The position numbers were made by a program, and so were the translations under genes. From contig NZ_KQ958206.1 in assembly GCF_001546855.1 (NCBI RefSeq), positions 64,104-128,103 of the forward strand: a stretch of 64,000 nt of DNA, given 5' to 3'. Positions 7,605-17,865 of this stretch are shown piece by piece; position 1 is the first letter of the stretch; each line of letters begins with the position of its first letter. This DNA comes from Megasphaera sp. MJR8396C. Its GTDB lineage: Bacteria > Bacillota > Negativicutes > Veillonellales > Megasphaeraceae. Below the pieces are notes generated by a model. The model saw only the letters and a program-made list of their open reading frames with translations, did no database searches and had not been told where the DNA came from.

Positions 7605-8729
7605 ATGGAAAAATCAAAAGTATTTTTTACGGATTTTCGGTGTCATCCGGGGACGAACAATTTACAGAAGCTGCAGAAGCTCTGTAAGAAGGCCGGCATC
7701 GGAAATATCAACTTTGAAGGCAAATTCGTTGCCATCAAACTCCATTTCGGGGAACTGGGCTGTCTGGCCTCGCTGCGTCCGCAGTATGTCAAAGCCGTTG
7801 CCGACGTCGTTAAAGAATTGGGCGGCCGCCCCTTCTTGACGGACTGCAACACCCTTTATCCGGGCAGCCGTAAACATGCCCTGGAACACATGGACTGTGC
7901 CAACCTTAATGGCTACAACACGGTGACGACAGGCTGTCAGATCATCATTGGCGACGGCCTTCGGGGCACGGATGAAGTCGAAATCCCCGTCAAAAACGGC
8001 GAATATGTCGAAACGGCTAAAATCGGCCGGGCCATCATGGATGCCGACGTCTTCATCAGCCTGGCTCACTTCAAGGGTCACGAATCGACGGGTTTTGGCG
8101 GAGCCATTAAAAACATAGGCATGGGCTGCGGCAGCCGTGCCGGCAAGATGGAACAGCATTCGTCGGGCAAACCTGTCGTCGATGAAAACCTGTGCCGCAA
8201 CTGTCATCGCTGCGCGAAAGAATGCGGCTCTGACGCCATCATTTATGAAAACAACGTAGCTCACATCGTCCAGGAACTGTGTAAGGGCTGCGGCCGCTGC
8301 ATCGGTGCCTGTGCGTTTGATGCTATCCAGACCGTCGAATGGGATGCCAATGAAAAGCTCGACCGCAAAATGGCCGAATATGCTCAGGCTGTCTGTCAGG
8401 ACCGTCCGTGCTTCCATATCAACATGGTCATGGATATTTCACCGAACTGCGACTGTCATGCCGAAAACGACGCGCCTATCCTGCCGAACATCGGCATGTT
8501 CGCTTCCTTTGACCCGGTAGCCCTCGATCAGGCCTGTGTCGATGCCTGTCAGAAGGCGACGCCCATGGCCAACAGCCAGTTGTCGGATCATTTGGCACAG
8601 CCCGATTGGCACCATCATCACGACCATTTCCTCGACAGCAACCCCAACGTCGACTGGAAGACGACCTTGGAACATGCTGAAAAGATCGGTTTGGGTACGC
8701 GGGAATATGAATTAGTCACCATTCACTAA
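7605..8729 (+). CDS. DUF362 domain protein with two 4Fe-4S clusters
   Basis: The ATG at 7605 follows a near-perfect TAGGAGGT; the frame stays open further upstream but through the terminator and promoter. The 374-residue protein has an N-terminal DUF362 domain (VAIKLHFGELG, ISLAHFKGHESTGFGGAIKNIGMGC) with a bacterial ferredoxin domain inserted after about residue 190. Two full cluster motifs are visible: CRNCHRCAKEC and CKGCGRCIGAC. Such proteins are predicted electron carriers of unknown partner in anaerobes. It is transcribed alone, between two terminators. Confidence 0.88.
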   Translation: MEKSKVFFTDFRCHPGTNNLQKLQKLCKKAGIGNINFEGKFVAIKLHFGELGCLASLRPQYVKAVADVVKELGGRPFLTDCNTLYPGSRKHALEHMDCANLNGYNTVTTGCQIIIGDGLRGTDEVEIPVKNGEYVETAKIGRAIMDADVFISLAHFKGHESTGFGGAIKNIGMGCGSRAGKMEQHSSGKPVVDENLCRNCHRCAKECGSDAIIYENNVAHIVQELCKGCGRCIGACAFDAIQTVEWDANEKLDRKMAEYAQAVCQDRPCFHINMVMDISPNCDCHAENDAPILPNIGMFASFDPVALDQACVDACQKATPMANSQLSDHLAQPDWHHHHDHFLDSNPNVDWKTTLEHAEKIGLGTREYELVTIH

Positions 8730-8760
8730 GCCTACATAACCTGTCTCCCAAGGGAATTTG

Positions 8761-8796
8761 CCCCTATAAGTCGCGCCCGGCTTATAGGGGTTTTTT
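8761..8796 (+). terminator. Intrinsic terminator after the DUF362 gene
   Basis: CCCCTATAAG pairs perfectly with CTTATAGGGG across a 10-base loop, followed by TTTTTT. A second, weaker T-tailed hairpin (AGGAAAGGG/CCCTTCCT) stands at 8841-8866. Confidence 0.93.
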
Positions 8797-8866
8797 CGGT
8801 CCTCAGATCGCTTTACGGAGCGGGGAGGCGGCACATCTGGTAGGAAAGGGGGCCCTTCCTTTTTTC

Positions 8867-8896
8867 TTGCCACAGGATACTGATATATGCTATCAT
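8867..8896 (+). promoter_or_regulatory. Predicted promoter of the miaB-rsmA run
   Basis: TTGCCA and TATCAT with an 18-base spacer that ends in TGC, 46 bases before the miaB start. Confidence 0.55.
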
Positions 8897-8942
8897 GTAA
8901 TGTAAACCTAAATTACGATTTTATAAAAATGGAGAGACATAC

Positions 8943-10271
8943 ATGGATTTTCAGCGCAATCAATTTTATCATATTATATCCTACGGCTGTCAGGCCAATG
9001 TGTCTGACAGTGAGCACTATGCAGGACAGCTCGAAGCCTTAGGCTACCACCATACGGAAGACCTCGATATGGCCGACGTCATCTTGGTCAACACCTGTTG
9101 CGTCCGGGAAACGGCAGAAGATAAGACCTTGGGGAAAATCGGTGAATTCAAGCATTTAAAGACCAAAAATCCGGACCTCATCATTGCCATCACCGGTTGC
9201 ATGGCCCAGGAATGGCAGGATAAGCTCTTTAAGCGGGCGCCCCATATCGACTTGGTCATCGGGACCCACAACATCCACAAGCTCATCGAGCTCATTGAAA
9301 AGCGAAACAGCAAAAAGGACCATTACATGGAAGCCGATATGAGCCTGCCGGCCTTTCACGACATGCCCGTCAAGCGCTTTCAAAACTTCTTTGCCTGGAT
9401 CCCCATTATGAACGGCTGCAATAAGTTCTGTACGTACTGCATCGTTCCCTACGTCCGGGGCCGTGAAGTGAGCCGTCCCATCGAAGCCATCGTCGAAGAA
9501 ATCAAGAAGGTCGCCGCCGAAGGCTACAAGGAAATTACCCTTCTCGGGCAGAACGTCAATTCCTACGGCCTCGACTTAAAGGACGGTACGGACTTTTCGA
9601 AACTCGTTCAGGCCGTCGATGACATTGACGGTATCGAACGGGTCCGCTACATGACCAGCCATCCTAAGGACATGACCTTTGCCATGATCGACGCCATTGC
9701 CGACAGCAAAAAGATCGTCAATCACATGCATCTTCCCATCCAGTGTGGATCCGATGAGCTCTTAAAGAAGATGAACCGCGGCTATACGACGGAGCATTAT
9801 TTGGAACTCGTCGACTACGCCAGAAAGCGCATGCCTGATTTGGTCCTGACGACGGATATCATCGTCGGTTTCCCCGGAGAAACGGAAGCCATGTTCCAGG
9901 ATACGCTGAACCTTTTAAAACGGGTCCAGTACGATATGGCTTATACCTTCATCTACTCGCCGCGGACGGGAACGCCGGCAGCGACGATGGATGGCCAGAT
10001 TCCTCAGGAAGAAAAGAGCCGCCGCCTGCAGCGCCTGATGGATGTCCAAAACGTATACAGCTTGCAGAAAAATAAAGAAATGGAGAACCAGGTCTACGAC
10101 GTCATCGTCGAAGGTCCGACGAAAAATGACGCCCATCATTGGTTTGGCCGGACGACGGGCAATAAGATGATTATCTGGGAAAATGACGGAACTGTTGCCA
10201 TCGGCGATACCGTCCCCGTTGCCGTCGATAAAGGACAGACCTGGGTTCTCAAAGGCCACTTAGTACACTAA
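8943..10271 (+). CDS. miaB: tRNA-2-methylthio-N6-dimethylallyladenosine synthase MiaB
   Basis: This 442-residue radical-SAM methylthiotransferase adds the 2-methylthio group to i6A37 of tRNAs, after MiaA has prenylated it. The N-terminal UPF0004 domain supplies three cluster cysteines (YGCQAN, NTCCVRE, TGCMAQE), the radical-SAM cluster motif is NKFCTYCIVPYVRG, and a C-terminal TRAM domain follows (GRTTGNKMIIWE). Length is typical. It opens the run that also holds miaA, so both enzymes of ms2i6A synthesis are probably co-expressed. Confidence 0.96.
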   Translation: MDFQRNQFYHIISYGCQANVSDSEHYAGQLEALGYHHTEDLDMADVILVNTCCVRETAEDKTLGKIGEFKHLKTKNPDLIIAITGCMAQEWQDKLFKRAPHIDLVIGTHNIHKLIELIEKRNSKKDHYMEADMSLPAFHDMPVKRFQNFFAWIPIMNGCNKFCTYCIVPYVRGREVSRPIEAIVEEIKKVAAEGYKEITLLGQNVNSYGLDLKDGTDFSKLVQAVDDIDGIERVRYMTSHPKDMTFAMIDAIADSKKIVNHMHLPIQCGSDELLKKMNRGYTTEHYLELVDYARKRMPDLVLTTDIIVGFPGETEAMFQDTLNLLKRVQYDMAYTFIYSPRTGTPAATMDGQIPQEEKSRRLQRLMDVQNVYSLQKNKEMENQVYDVIVEGPTKNDAHHWFGRTTGNKMIIWENDGTVAIGDTVPVAVDKGQTWVLKGHLVH

Positions 10272-10284
10272 GGAAGGTGAGACT

Positions 10285-12882
10285 TTGGCAGGGAAAAAAT
10301 TAACGCCCATGATGGAGCAGTACATGGAAGTCAAAGAGCAGTGTCAGGACAAGATCCTCTTTTTCCGCCTCGGCGACTTCTATGAAATGTTTTTTGACGA
10401 TGCCTTGACGGCGTCGCGGGAACTCGATTTGACATTGACCGGCAGGGCCGGCGGCAACAAGGAAAAAATTCCGATGTGCGGCGTCCCCTTCCATTCGGCC
10501 GAGTCCTATATCGAGCGCTTGGTCCATAAAGGGTATAAGGTTGCCATTTGTGAGCAAATAGAAGATCCGAAACTCGCTAAGGGCATCGTCAAGCGGAAGA
10601 TCATCAAGGTCATTACGCCGGGGACGATTACCCTTGAAAATGCCGTAGCTTCGAAACAGAACAACTATATCGGCTGCCTGACCGCAAGTGACGGCATCAT
10701 TTCCATTGCCTTGACCGACGTCACGACTGGCGAGTGCCTGTGGGCCGACTGCGCCGCATCTGAGATGGGCGACGTGCTGTTCGATATCCTTGCCGTCTAT
10801 GAACCGAGCGAACTGATCTATGCCAACATGGGTGAGTATATGGAAAAGGTGCAGCAGTACCTGAAGGGGCACCTTAGCCAGTGCACGGTGACGGCTTTTG
10901 TCGTCGATGACAGCGTCGATTATCGAGAACAAGCCAAGCCTTATTTTGCGGCCGAGGCCTTTGCCGCTGCGTCTCGAGCCGGCGCCTGCATCGGCATGCT
11001 CCTGGCTTATGTCAGCGACGTCATGCAGTCCGACATTTCACATATCAATTCGTTAGAACACATCGACAATGAACGGCGATTGGTCATCGACGCTGCCAGT
11101 CTGCGTCATTTGGAAGTCACCCAGAACGTCCGCGACGGCGGCCGAAGGGGAACCCTCCTCGACGTCCTCGACAAGACCAATACGGCCATGGGCGGACGGC
11201 TGCTTCGCAAGTGGCTCGAAGCGCCGCTCATCCGCATCGCCGACATTACAAGGCGCCAAGATGCCGTAGAAGATTTGGTCCTCCACGAAATCATGCGCCA
11301 GGACCTCTCTGACGTCCTCGACCGGATTTACGATTTCGAACGCATTTTGACGCGCATCGAAACGGGGACGGCGACGCCGAAGGATATGGTGGCCCTGCGC
11401 GAATCCTTAGCCGTCATTCCCCAGCTGAAAGACGTCTTAGCGGGTGCTGAGGCCGATTTACTGCACAGCTTGAACGACCGCCTTGAAACCCATGACGACG
11501 TCTACGATCTCTTGTGCCGGGGCATCAAGGACGAACCGGGCCTGGTCATCCGCAACGGCGGCGTTATTCGCGACGGCTTTTCGCCGGACCTCGACGAAAT
11601 CCGTTCCATTGCCGCCAACAGCCATGCCTTTTTGCAGCAGCTCGAAGAAGCGGAAAAAGAAAAGACCGGTATTAAGCTCAAAATCGGCTATACCAAGGTC
11701 TTTGGCTATTACTTTGAAATTTCCCATGCCAACACCAAGCCTATTCCCGACTACTACGTGCGCAAGCAGACCTTGGTCAATGCCGAACGCTACATTACGC
11801 CGGAGTTGAAGGAATTTGAAATCAAAGCCCTGACCAGTCAGGAACGGATGTTAGAATTAGAATATAAATTGTTCGGTGACATCCGCCGTCAGATCCAGGA
11901 GCACATCCCGGCCATGCAGGAAACGGCCCGGGCCATTGCCCGCGTCGACTGCCTGTACAGTTTGGCCTCTGCCGCCTATGACAACCGCTACGTCCGGCCG
12001 GCCCTCAATACCAAGGCCGCCATTCGCATCAAGGACGGCCGCCATCCCATTGTCGAACAGTATCTGAAAGATGAACTCTTCGTCCCCAACGACGTCAACC
12101 TCAATCACGATGACCATGAAATCCTGGTTATCACCGGTCCTAACATGGCCGGTAAATCGACGTATATGCGCCAAGTTGCCGTGTTGGTTCTCATGGCTCA
12201 GGCCGGCTCCTTCATTCCGGCTAAGGAAGCCTCTATCTGCCCGGTGGACCGCATCTTTACCCGTATCGGCGCCAGCGACGACATTTTGACCGGTCAGAGT
12301 ACGTTTATGGTGGAAATGAAAGAAGTGTCTTACATCTTAAAACACGCCACGAACCGCAGCCTGCTCATCCTCGATGAAATCGGCCGCGGGACGAGTACCT
12401 TTGACGGCATGTCCATCGCTCGGGCCGTTATCGAATACTGCCTGAAAAATGTCCATGGCCTGACCTTGTTTGCCACCCATTATCACGAGCTCATCGCCAT
12501 GGCCGATGATTCGCCGAAGATAAAAAATTACACCGTCGCCGTCAAGGAACGGGGGAAACACATCAAGTTCCTGCGGCGCATCATCCCCGGCGGGGCAGAC
12601 CGCAGCTACGGCCTCCATGTCGCACGCCTGGCCGGCCTTCCGGAAAGCCTTTTAAAGAGGGCTGACGTCATCCTCGAAGAACTGGAAACCGAAGGGGGCG
12701 GAACGGTGCCGGCCCAAAGACCGGTCGTGCAGGAACCGTCACCCATGGGGGACAGTCTCTTTTCAAGCCCCGTCATCGATAAACTTTTGGGCGTCGATGT
12801 CAGCAGCATGACGCCTATTGAAGCGATTTCTTTCTTATATAGTCTGCAAAAAGATGCCAAAGAAGGAAGTGGAGTCCATTGA
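10285..12882 (+). CDS. mutS: DNA mismatch repair protein MutS
   Basis: The 865-residue ATPase recognises mismatches and small loops and recruits MutL. The mismatch-binding Phe-x-Glu motif is in GDFYEMFFDDA near residue 32, Walker A is GPNMAGKSTYMRQ, Walker B is LLILDEIGRGTSTFDG, and the helix-turn-helix region with AGLPESLLKRA follows. The C-terminus ends with a PIEAISFLYSLQ segment like that found in long MutS1. The TTG start is supported by AGGAAGGTGAG upstream and the 13-base gap after miaB. mutL overlaps its end by four bases. Confidence 0.97.
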   Translation: MAGKKLTPMMEQYMEVKEQCQDKILFFRLGDFYEMFFDDALTASRELDLTLTGRAGGNKEKIPMCGVPFHSAESYIERLVHKGYKVAICEQIEDPKLAKGIVKRKIIKVITPGTITLENAVASKQNNYIGCLTASDGIISIALTDVTTGECLWADCAASEMGDVLFDILAVYEPSELIYANMGEYMEKVQQYLKGHLSQCTVTAFVVDDSVDYREQAKPYFAAEAFAAASRAGACIGMLLAYVSDVMQSDISHINSLEHIDNERRLVIDAASLRHLEVTQNVRDGGRRGTLLDVLDKTNTAMGGRLLRKWLEAPLIRIADITRRQDAVEDLVLHEIMRQDLSDVLDRIYDFERILTRIETGTATPKDMVALRESLAVIPQLKDVLAGAEADLLHSLNDRLETHDDVYDLLCRGIKDEPGLVIRNGGVIRDGFSPDLDEIRSIAANSHAFLQQLEEAEKEKTGIKLKIGYTKVFGYYFEISHANTKPIPDYYVRKQTLVNAERYITPELKEFEIKALTSQERMLELEYKLFGDIRRQIQEHIPAMQETARAIARVDCLYSLASAAYDNRYVRPALNTKAAIRIKDGRHPIVEQYLKDELFVPNDVNLNHDDHEILVITGPNMAGKSTYMRQVAVLVLMAQAGSFIPAKEASICPVDRIFTRIGASDDILTGQSTFMVEMKEVSYILKHATNRSLLILDEIGRGTSTFDGMSIARAVIEYCLKNVHGLTLFATHYHELIAMADDSPKIKNYTVAVKERGKHIKFLRRIIPGGADRSYGLHVARLAGLPESLLKRADVILEELETEGGGTVPAQRPVVQEPSPMGDSLFSSPVIDKLLGVDVSSMTPIEAISFLYSLQKDAKEGSGVH

Positions 12883-14861
12883 GTTCAATCATTCATGTCT
12901 TAGATGAAGCTACGCGCAATAAAATCGCTGCCGGTGAAGTCGTCGAACGGCCGGCGTCGTGCATCAAAGAACTCGTCGAAAACGCCATCGACGCCGGCGC
13001 CAGTGCCATTGAGGTGGAAATTGCCGACGGCGGCCAGTCCTATATGCGGGTCACCGACGACGGCTGTGGCATGAGCGCCGAAGACGCAAAAAAATGCATC
13101 ATCCGTCACGGGACGAGTAAGATCAGTTCTGTCGAAGATATCTTTTCCATTACGTCCCTGGGCTTTCGCGGAGAAGCCGTGCCCAGCATCGCTGCCGTAT
13201 CGCATATGCAGATCACGACCCGTCAGGAAGGCGACGACTTTGCGACGCACCTCCTCCTCGACGGCGGCGTCATTACGTCAGAAGACCAGGCCGGCGCTCC
13301 GGTCGGGACGACGATGGAAGTCAGCGACCTCTTTTACAACACGCCGGCACGGCGGAAGTTCTTAAAAAGCGAACGGACGGAAAGTTCCAAGATTTCCGAA
13401 ATGGTGACCAAATTGGCCTTAGCCAATCCGTCCATTGCCTTTACCTTTACCAATAACGGCCGGACGACGATGAAGACCGGCGGTACCGGTGATTTGCAGG
13501 AAACGATTGCCAACATCTACGGCGCCCAAGTGGCTCGGGAAGTCTTTGCCGTTACCGGTGAAACTGACGGCATTACCCTTGAAGGCTATGTTGGAAAGCC
13601 GTCGGTCTTAAAGAGCAACCGCGGTTGGCAGACCTGCATCGTCAACCAGCGCATCGTCCACAACCCCTTGATGTTCAAGGCCATCGACAATGCCTATCAC
13701 GCCATGCTGCCCAAATCAGGCTATCCCTTTGCCATGCTCCATCTCCGCGTCGACCCGGCGGCCATTGACGTCAACGTTCATCCGGCCAAGACGGAAATCA
13801 AATTTTCCGACGAACAGGCCGTCTACCGGGCCATCTACCGCAGCATCGTAACGGCCCTCGTCGAGCAGGAAAAGCCGGAAGACATGGCCAAGACGATTGA
13901 ACCGCCGTCAGAAGAAAAGACGGTGGCAGCGCCGGGCGTTCAGGAATTTCACATTGCCGCGCCCCATTCGGCCCCGACCTCAGGAACCTCTTCGCCGGTG
14001 TCGGCAGCACCTTTGCCTGAGGCTGCGACACTGTTTACGGTCGACAAGGGCCCTTCCGCAGCCGAAAGGAATTCCCTGCGGGAAGAACCGAGTCCGGCCG
14101 TTTCTTTTACCAGCCGTCCTGCATCGGCCTCGCTTCGCCAAGAACGGACGTATGAACCACCGGTTCGTTCGAGCGACAGCAGCCGCCTCTTTTCCGAGGC
14201 CCTGGCCCAGCACGGTCAGGGTGGGGGCGCTGTGGATGCACCCGTTGAGATGCCAAATGAAGAAGCACCCAAAATCGTCTTTGAAGGCGATGACGACGTC
14301 TTCATTCCCCTCGGCGTCGTCGCTGACTGCTTCATCGTCGCTAAAAAAGGACAGGACTTATATATCGTCGACCAGCATGCGGCCCACGAACGGATTCGCT
14401 ACGATACCTTCTGCCGCCGCGTCGAACGGATGCCGAGCCAGCAGCTGCTGACGCCGGAATTCATCGAAGTCGACGGCGACGACATGACACTCCTCTTAGA
14501 ACGGCAGGATATCTTTACCGATTTGGGCTATGCCTACTCTGAAGCCGGTCCCTCGACCCTTCGCATCGAAGAAGTGCCCTGCGACTTACAAAATGGCGAT
14601 ATCGCCGATTCCCTGAAGGATATCTGCCAGCTCCTGCACGATCAGAAAGAGCCCGATAAGGCCATGGTTCGCCACCGCTCACTGGCCTACCTTTCGTGCC
14701 ACGGCGCCGTCAAGGCCGGAGACCAGCTCAATATCCGCCAGATGAAGCAGCTCTTAGACGACCTGTTCCACACGGAAAAACCTTATGTCTGCCCCCATGG
14801 CCGGCCGATTATCATCCGCTTTACGCCGAAAGAATTGGCCCATCTCTTTAAACGGACATGA
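12879..14861 (+). CDS. mutL: DNA mismatch repair endonuclease MutL
   Basis: MutL couples mismatch recognition to strand incision. The N-terminal GHKL ATPase motifs are ENAIDAGA, DDGCGM and GTSKI/GFRGEA. A low-complexity linker of about residues 340-460 is rich in Pro, Ser and Glu. The C-terminal domain has DQHAAHERIRYD and the zinc motif CPHGRPIIIRF, so this MutL is an intrinsic endonuclease, as expected for a species lacking MutH. The start is TTG in a TTGA overlap with the mutS stop. Length (660) is normal. Confidence 0.96.
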   Translation: MSSIIHVLDEATRNKIAAGEVVERPASCIKELVENAIDAGASAIEVEIADGGQSYMRVTDDGCGMSAEDAKKCIIRHGTSKISSVEDIFSITSLGFRGEAVPSIAAVSHMQITTRQEGDDFATHLLLDGGVITSEDQAGAPVGTTMEVSDLFYNTPARRKFLKSERTESSKISEMVTKLALANPSIAFTFTNNGRTTMKTGGTGDLQETIANIYGAQVAREVFAVTGETDGITLEGYVGKPSVLKSNRGWQTCIVNQRIVHNPLMFKAIDNAYHAMLPKSGYPFAMLHLRVDPAAIDVNVHPAKTEIKFSDEQAVYRAIYRSIVTALVEQEKPEDMAKTIEPPSEEKTVAAPGVQEFHIAAPHSAPTSGTSSPVSAAPLPEAATLFTVDKGPSAAERNSLREEPSPAVSFTSRPASASLRQERTYEPPVRSSDSSRLFSEALAQHGQGGGAVDAPVEMPNEEAPKIVFEGDDDVFIPLGVVADCFIVAKKGQDLYIVDQHAAHERIRYDTFCRRVERMPSQQLLTPEFIEVDGDDMTLLLERQDIFTDLGYAYSEAGPSTLRIEEVPCDLQNGDIADSLKDICQLLHDQKEPDKAMVRHRSLAYLSCHGAVKAGDQLNIRQMKQLLDDLFHTEKPYVCPHGRPIIIRFTPKELAHLFKRT

Positions 14862-15667
14862 GTAGAAATATCTATGTCGTGCCTTCTTTGAAGGCCAAAG
14901 AAAAACTGCAAAACGAGGGAAGAGCCTGGGCCGAAGGACAGGGCTTTTCCTTTGTGCCGCGGCGCAAGCGGACCATCTCCGATTTGATGGCGGACTATGG
15001 AGAGAATTTCCTCGTCTACTCGTCACGGGGACCGCAGATCGACCGCCCGGAAGGAAGCCATTTTTTCAGCCTCAATATGGCTGAACTCCGGACCCAGCAC
15101 ATCCGAAAAGGACAAGCGGATCACTTGTTGACGGCCCTTCAAGGCGGGGTTCCGTCGAAAGAGCCCTTATCGGTCCTCGACTGCACCTGCGGCTTTGGTG
15201 CCGACTCCATCGTTGCCTCCTTCGGCCTGCCTGAAGGATCGACGGTTCATGCCTTAGAAGTGTCGCCCCTGTTGGCGGCTGTGACCTCCTGGGGATTTTC
15301 CCATTTCGTCCACGACAAAGCCGACGTGACGGCAGCCCTGCGCCGCATTTCTCTTCGCTGCGGCGACTATCGCCAATATCTTAAAGGGGATGACGAGCCT
15401 CGTTACGATGTCCTCTACTTTGACCCCATGTTCCAGCGCCCCGTCGAAGGGAGCTGTCAGTTCCAGCCCGTGCGGGCCATCATGGATCACGGCAGCCTCA
15501 CGCCGGACCTCATTGAACGGGCCCTTTTGAAAGCGCGGCGCCGGGTGGTCATCAAAGAACGGGATTTTCGCCAACTGTGCCGGGATTTTCCGACCGTAAA
15601 GTTGTATGGCGGCAAATACAGTCACATTGGCTATGCCGTATTGGAGTGTGAATCATGGAAAAAGTAA
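14858..15667 (+). CDS. RsmJ-like class I SAM-dependent methyltransferase
   Basis: A 269-residue protein with a Rossmann methyltransferase core. SAM-binding motif I is LDCTCGFGADSIV, and the catalytic-site motif DVLYFDPMFQRP resembles the DPM of RsmJ, the 16S rRNA m2G1516 methyltransferase (PF04445). An N-terminal extension of about 85 residues precedes the core. It overlaps mutL by four bases (ATGA) and miaA by 13, so coupled translation is likely. An rRNA substrate is plausible from family and context but not proven. Confidence 0.75.
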   Translation: MSRNIYVVPSLKAKEKLQNEGRAWAEGQGFSFVPRRKRTISDLMADYGENFLVYSSRGPQIDRPEGSHFFSLNMAELRTQHIRKGQADHLLTALQGGVPSKEPLSVLDCTCGFGADSIVASFGLPEGSTVHALEVSPLLAAVTSWGFSHFVHDKADVTAALRRISLRCGDYRQYLKGDDEPRYDVLYFDPMFQRPVEGSCQFQPVRAIMDHGSLTPDLIERALLKARRRVVIKERDFRQLCRDFPTVKLYGGKYSHIGYAVLECESWKK

Positions 15668-16581
15668 TTGCCATCATCGGCCCGACGGCGGTAGGGAAGA
15701 CGGCCCTTAGCTTTTCCCTGGCCGACCACTACGGGACCGACCTCATTTCCGGCGATGCCTATCAGATTTATCGCCATATGGATATCGGTACGGCTAAGCC
15801 GACGGCCGACGAACTGGCTCAGTACCGCCATTACCTGATTGACATCGCAGGTCCGGACGAACCTTATTCAGCGGCTAAATTCTGCCGCATGGCAGGCGCG
15901 GCCATTACGAAAATAAATGGGGAAGGGAACATCCCCATCCTCGTCGGAGGGACAGGACTCTACGTCCAGTCCCTTCTCGAAGGCTACGATTTTCAGGCCT
16001 CGCGGATGACCGCAGCCGATAAACGGCAGGCCGAGGAGAAGCTGAACTCCCTTGACAGAGAGAATCTCAAAGCCTATATTCGAAAGGAAACGGATTGGGA
16101 GCCGCCTGATTGGCATGAACTCCTGTCCAATACCCACCGCTTGACGCGGCTGGTCAGCGCCATCGAGCAAGGGGAGGGACGGTCTTTCGTCCGCCAGGGC
16201 AAGGCTCATGACCTCGTCTATGACGCCTATGTCATCGGCCTGCGCCTGCCCCGGGAGGTCTTGTACGACCGCATTGAAAAACGGGTCGACATCATGGTAG
16301 AAGCGGGCTGGATCGACGAAGTCCGCCACCTTTTAAGCATTGGCATTTCGCCGGATTCTCAGGCCATGAAAGCCATCGGCTATCAGGAACTGTCCCGGTA
16401 TGTGACCGGCACCATGACCCTTGAGGATGCGGTCTTTCAGATCAAGGCCCGGACGCGGCATTTTGCCAAGCGCCAGCTGACCTGGTTTAAGCGGATGCCT
16501 TATATTCACTGGTATGATAAAGATCACTATGAAAACGAACAAGCATTGATAGCTGCCGTCTTAGCAGATATCGATCTTTAG
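15655..16581 (+). CDS. miaA: tRNA dimethylallyltransferase MiaA
   Basis: This 308-residue enzyme transfers the dimethylallyl group to the N6 of A37 in tRNAs reading UNN codons, the step before MiaB. The P-loop is GPTAVGKTALS, followed by the DLISGDAYQIYRHMDIGTAKP active-site region and LVGGTGLYVQSLLEGY. Length and order fit the family. It lies 27 bases before the next gene. In many Firmicutes hfq follows miaA; it is absent here. Confidence 0.96.
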   Translation: MEKVIAIIGPTAVGKTALSFSLADHYGTDLISGDAYQIYRHMDIGTAKPTADELAQYRHYLIDIAGPDEPYSAAKFCRMAGAAITKINGEGNIPILVGGTGLYVQSLLEGYDFQASRMTAADKRQAEEKLNSLDRENLKAYIRKETDWEPPDWHELLSNTHRLTRLVSAIEQGEGRSFVRQGKAHDLVYDAYVIGLRLPREVLYDRIEKRVDIMVEAGWIDEVRHLLSIGISPDSQAMKAIGYQELSRYVTGTMTLEDAVFQIKARTRHFAKRQLTWFKRMPYIHWYDKDHYENEQALIAAVLADIDL

Positions 16582-16608
16582 CTTATAGATAGAAAGGAAT
16601 CAATTACA

Positions 16609-17865
16609 TTGTCTCTGGATTTAGAAGCATTACGAAAAGAAGCACTGGCACTCTGTGCCCCTCAGTTTGAACGCATTGACACCATTTGTTTGAAAAATAC
16701 GGAAAAGGTATTGAAAGCCTATAAGGAAGCGCAGATTTCTTCCTACCAGTTCGCCGGCACGTCGGGCTACGGCTACAGCGACATGGGCCGGGAAAAACTC
16801 GATGAAGTCTTTGCCCGGGTCTTTAAGGCTGAAAAAGCCTTGGTACGGCCCCACTTCGTATCGGGAACCCATGCCTTGGCGACGGTCTTACTGTCGCTCC
16901 TGCACACGGGCGACCTCATGATGAGCCTCGTCGGCGCCCCATACGACACGATGCAGGGTGTCATCGGCTATGCCCGCCATACGCCGCACTCTTTGAAAGA
17001 AATCGGCGTCGGTTATGAAGAAGTACCCTTGAAGGACAACTCTTACGACCTTTCCGGTATCGAACAGCAGGTAGCGGCCAAGCAGCCGAAACTGGTCCTC
17101 ATCCAGCGTTCTCGCGGCTACAGCACACGGGCATCGCTTACCATTGAAGACCTTGAAAAGATTATCGCCGTCGTCCGCAAGGTCAGCCCCAAGACGATCT
17201 GCTTCGTCGATAATTGCTACGGTGAATTTGCTGCGGAACGGGAACCGATTGAAGCCGGTGCCGATATCATTGCCGGTTCGCTTATCAAGAACCCCGGCGG
17301 CGGCATTGCTCCGACGGGAGGCTATATCGCCGGCAAGGCCGAACTGGTCGAAGCCGCAGCCGATTACCTGACGGCGCCGGGCCTTGGCGATGAACTCGGT
17401 TCTTATGCCGCCGGTTATCGCCTCTTCTTCCAGGGCTTTTTCATGGCTCCCCACGTTACGGCTCAGGCCATCAAAGGGGCTGTCTTTGCAGCAGCGGTCT
17501 TTGAAAAAATGGGTTTCCGCGTGTCGCCGGCCGTTACGACGCCCCGCGTCGATTTGATTCAGACCATCTATTTAGAAAACGAACAGAATATGTGCCTCTT
17601 TTGCCAAGGAATCCAGGGCTTTTCGCCCGTCGATGCCCATGTAACGCCCATTCCGGATGACATGCCGGGCTATGCCGATAAAATCATCATGGCAGCCGGT
17701 GACTTCGTCCAGGGCTCGTCCATTGAGCTTTCGGCCGACGGCCCCATCCGCGACCCTTACATGATTTACCTCCAAGGGGGCATCGTCTTTGAACACAACG
17801 TACTGGCTATCTTGAGCGCTGCCCAGTACATTGCCGAACACCGGGAAGGAGCGGCTCATGATTAA
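16609..17865 (+). CDS. YnbB-like PLP-dependent enzyme (methionine gamma-lyase/aluminium resistance family)
   Basis: A 418-residue fold-type I PLP protein. The cofactor lysine lies in GSLIKNPGGGIAPTGGYIAG, with FVDNCYGEF upstream supplying the aspartate that contacts the ring. The family is annotated either as aluminium resistance protein or as methionine gamma-lyase-like; no activity is certain. In Firmicutes it commonly sits next to miaA and mutL, as here. The start is TTG at 16609 with AGAAAGGAA upstream. The last 8 bases overlap the rnmV start. Confidence 0.85.
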   Translation: MSLDLEALRKEALALCAPQFERIDTICLKNTEKVLKAYKEAQISSYQFAGTSGYGYSDMGREKLDEVFARVFKAEKALVRPHFVSGTHALATVLLSLLHTGDLMMSLVGAPYDTMQGVIGYARHTPHSLKEIGVGYEEVPLKDNSYDLSGIEQQVAAKQPKLVLIQRSRGYSTRASLTIEDLEKIIAVVRKVSPKTICFVDNCYGEFAAEREPIEAGADIIAGSLIKNPGGGIAPTGGYIAGKAELVEAAADYLTAPGLGDELGSYAAGYRLFFQGFFMAPHVTAQAIKGAVFAAAVFEKMGFRVSPAVTTPRVDLIQTIYLENEQNMCLFCQGIQGFSPVDAHVTPIPDDMPGYADKIIMAAGDFVQGSSIELSADGPIRDPYMIYLQGGIVFEHNVLAILSAAQYIAEHREGAAHD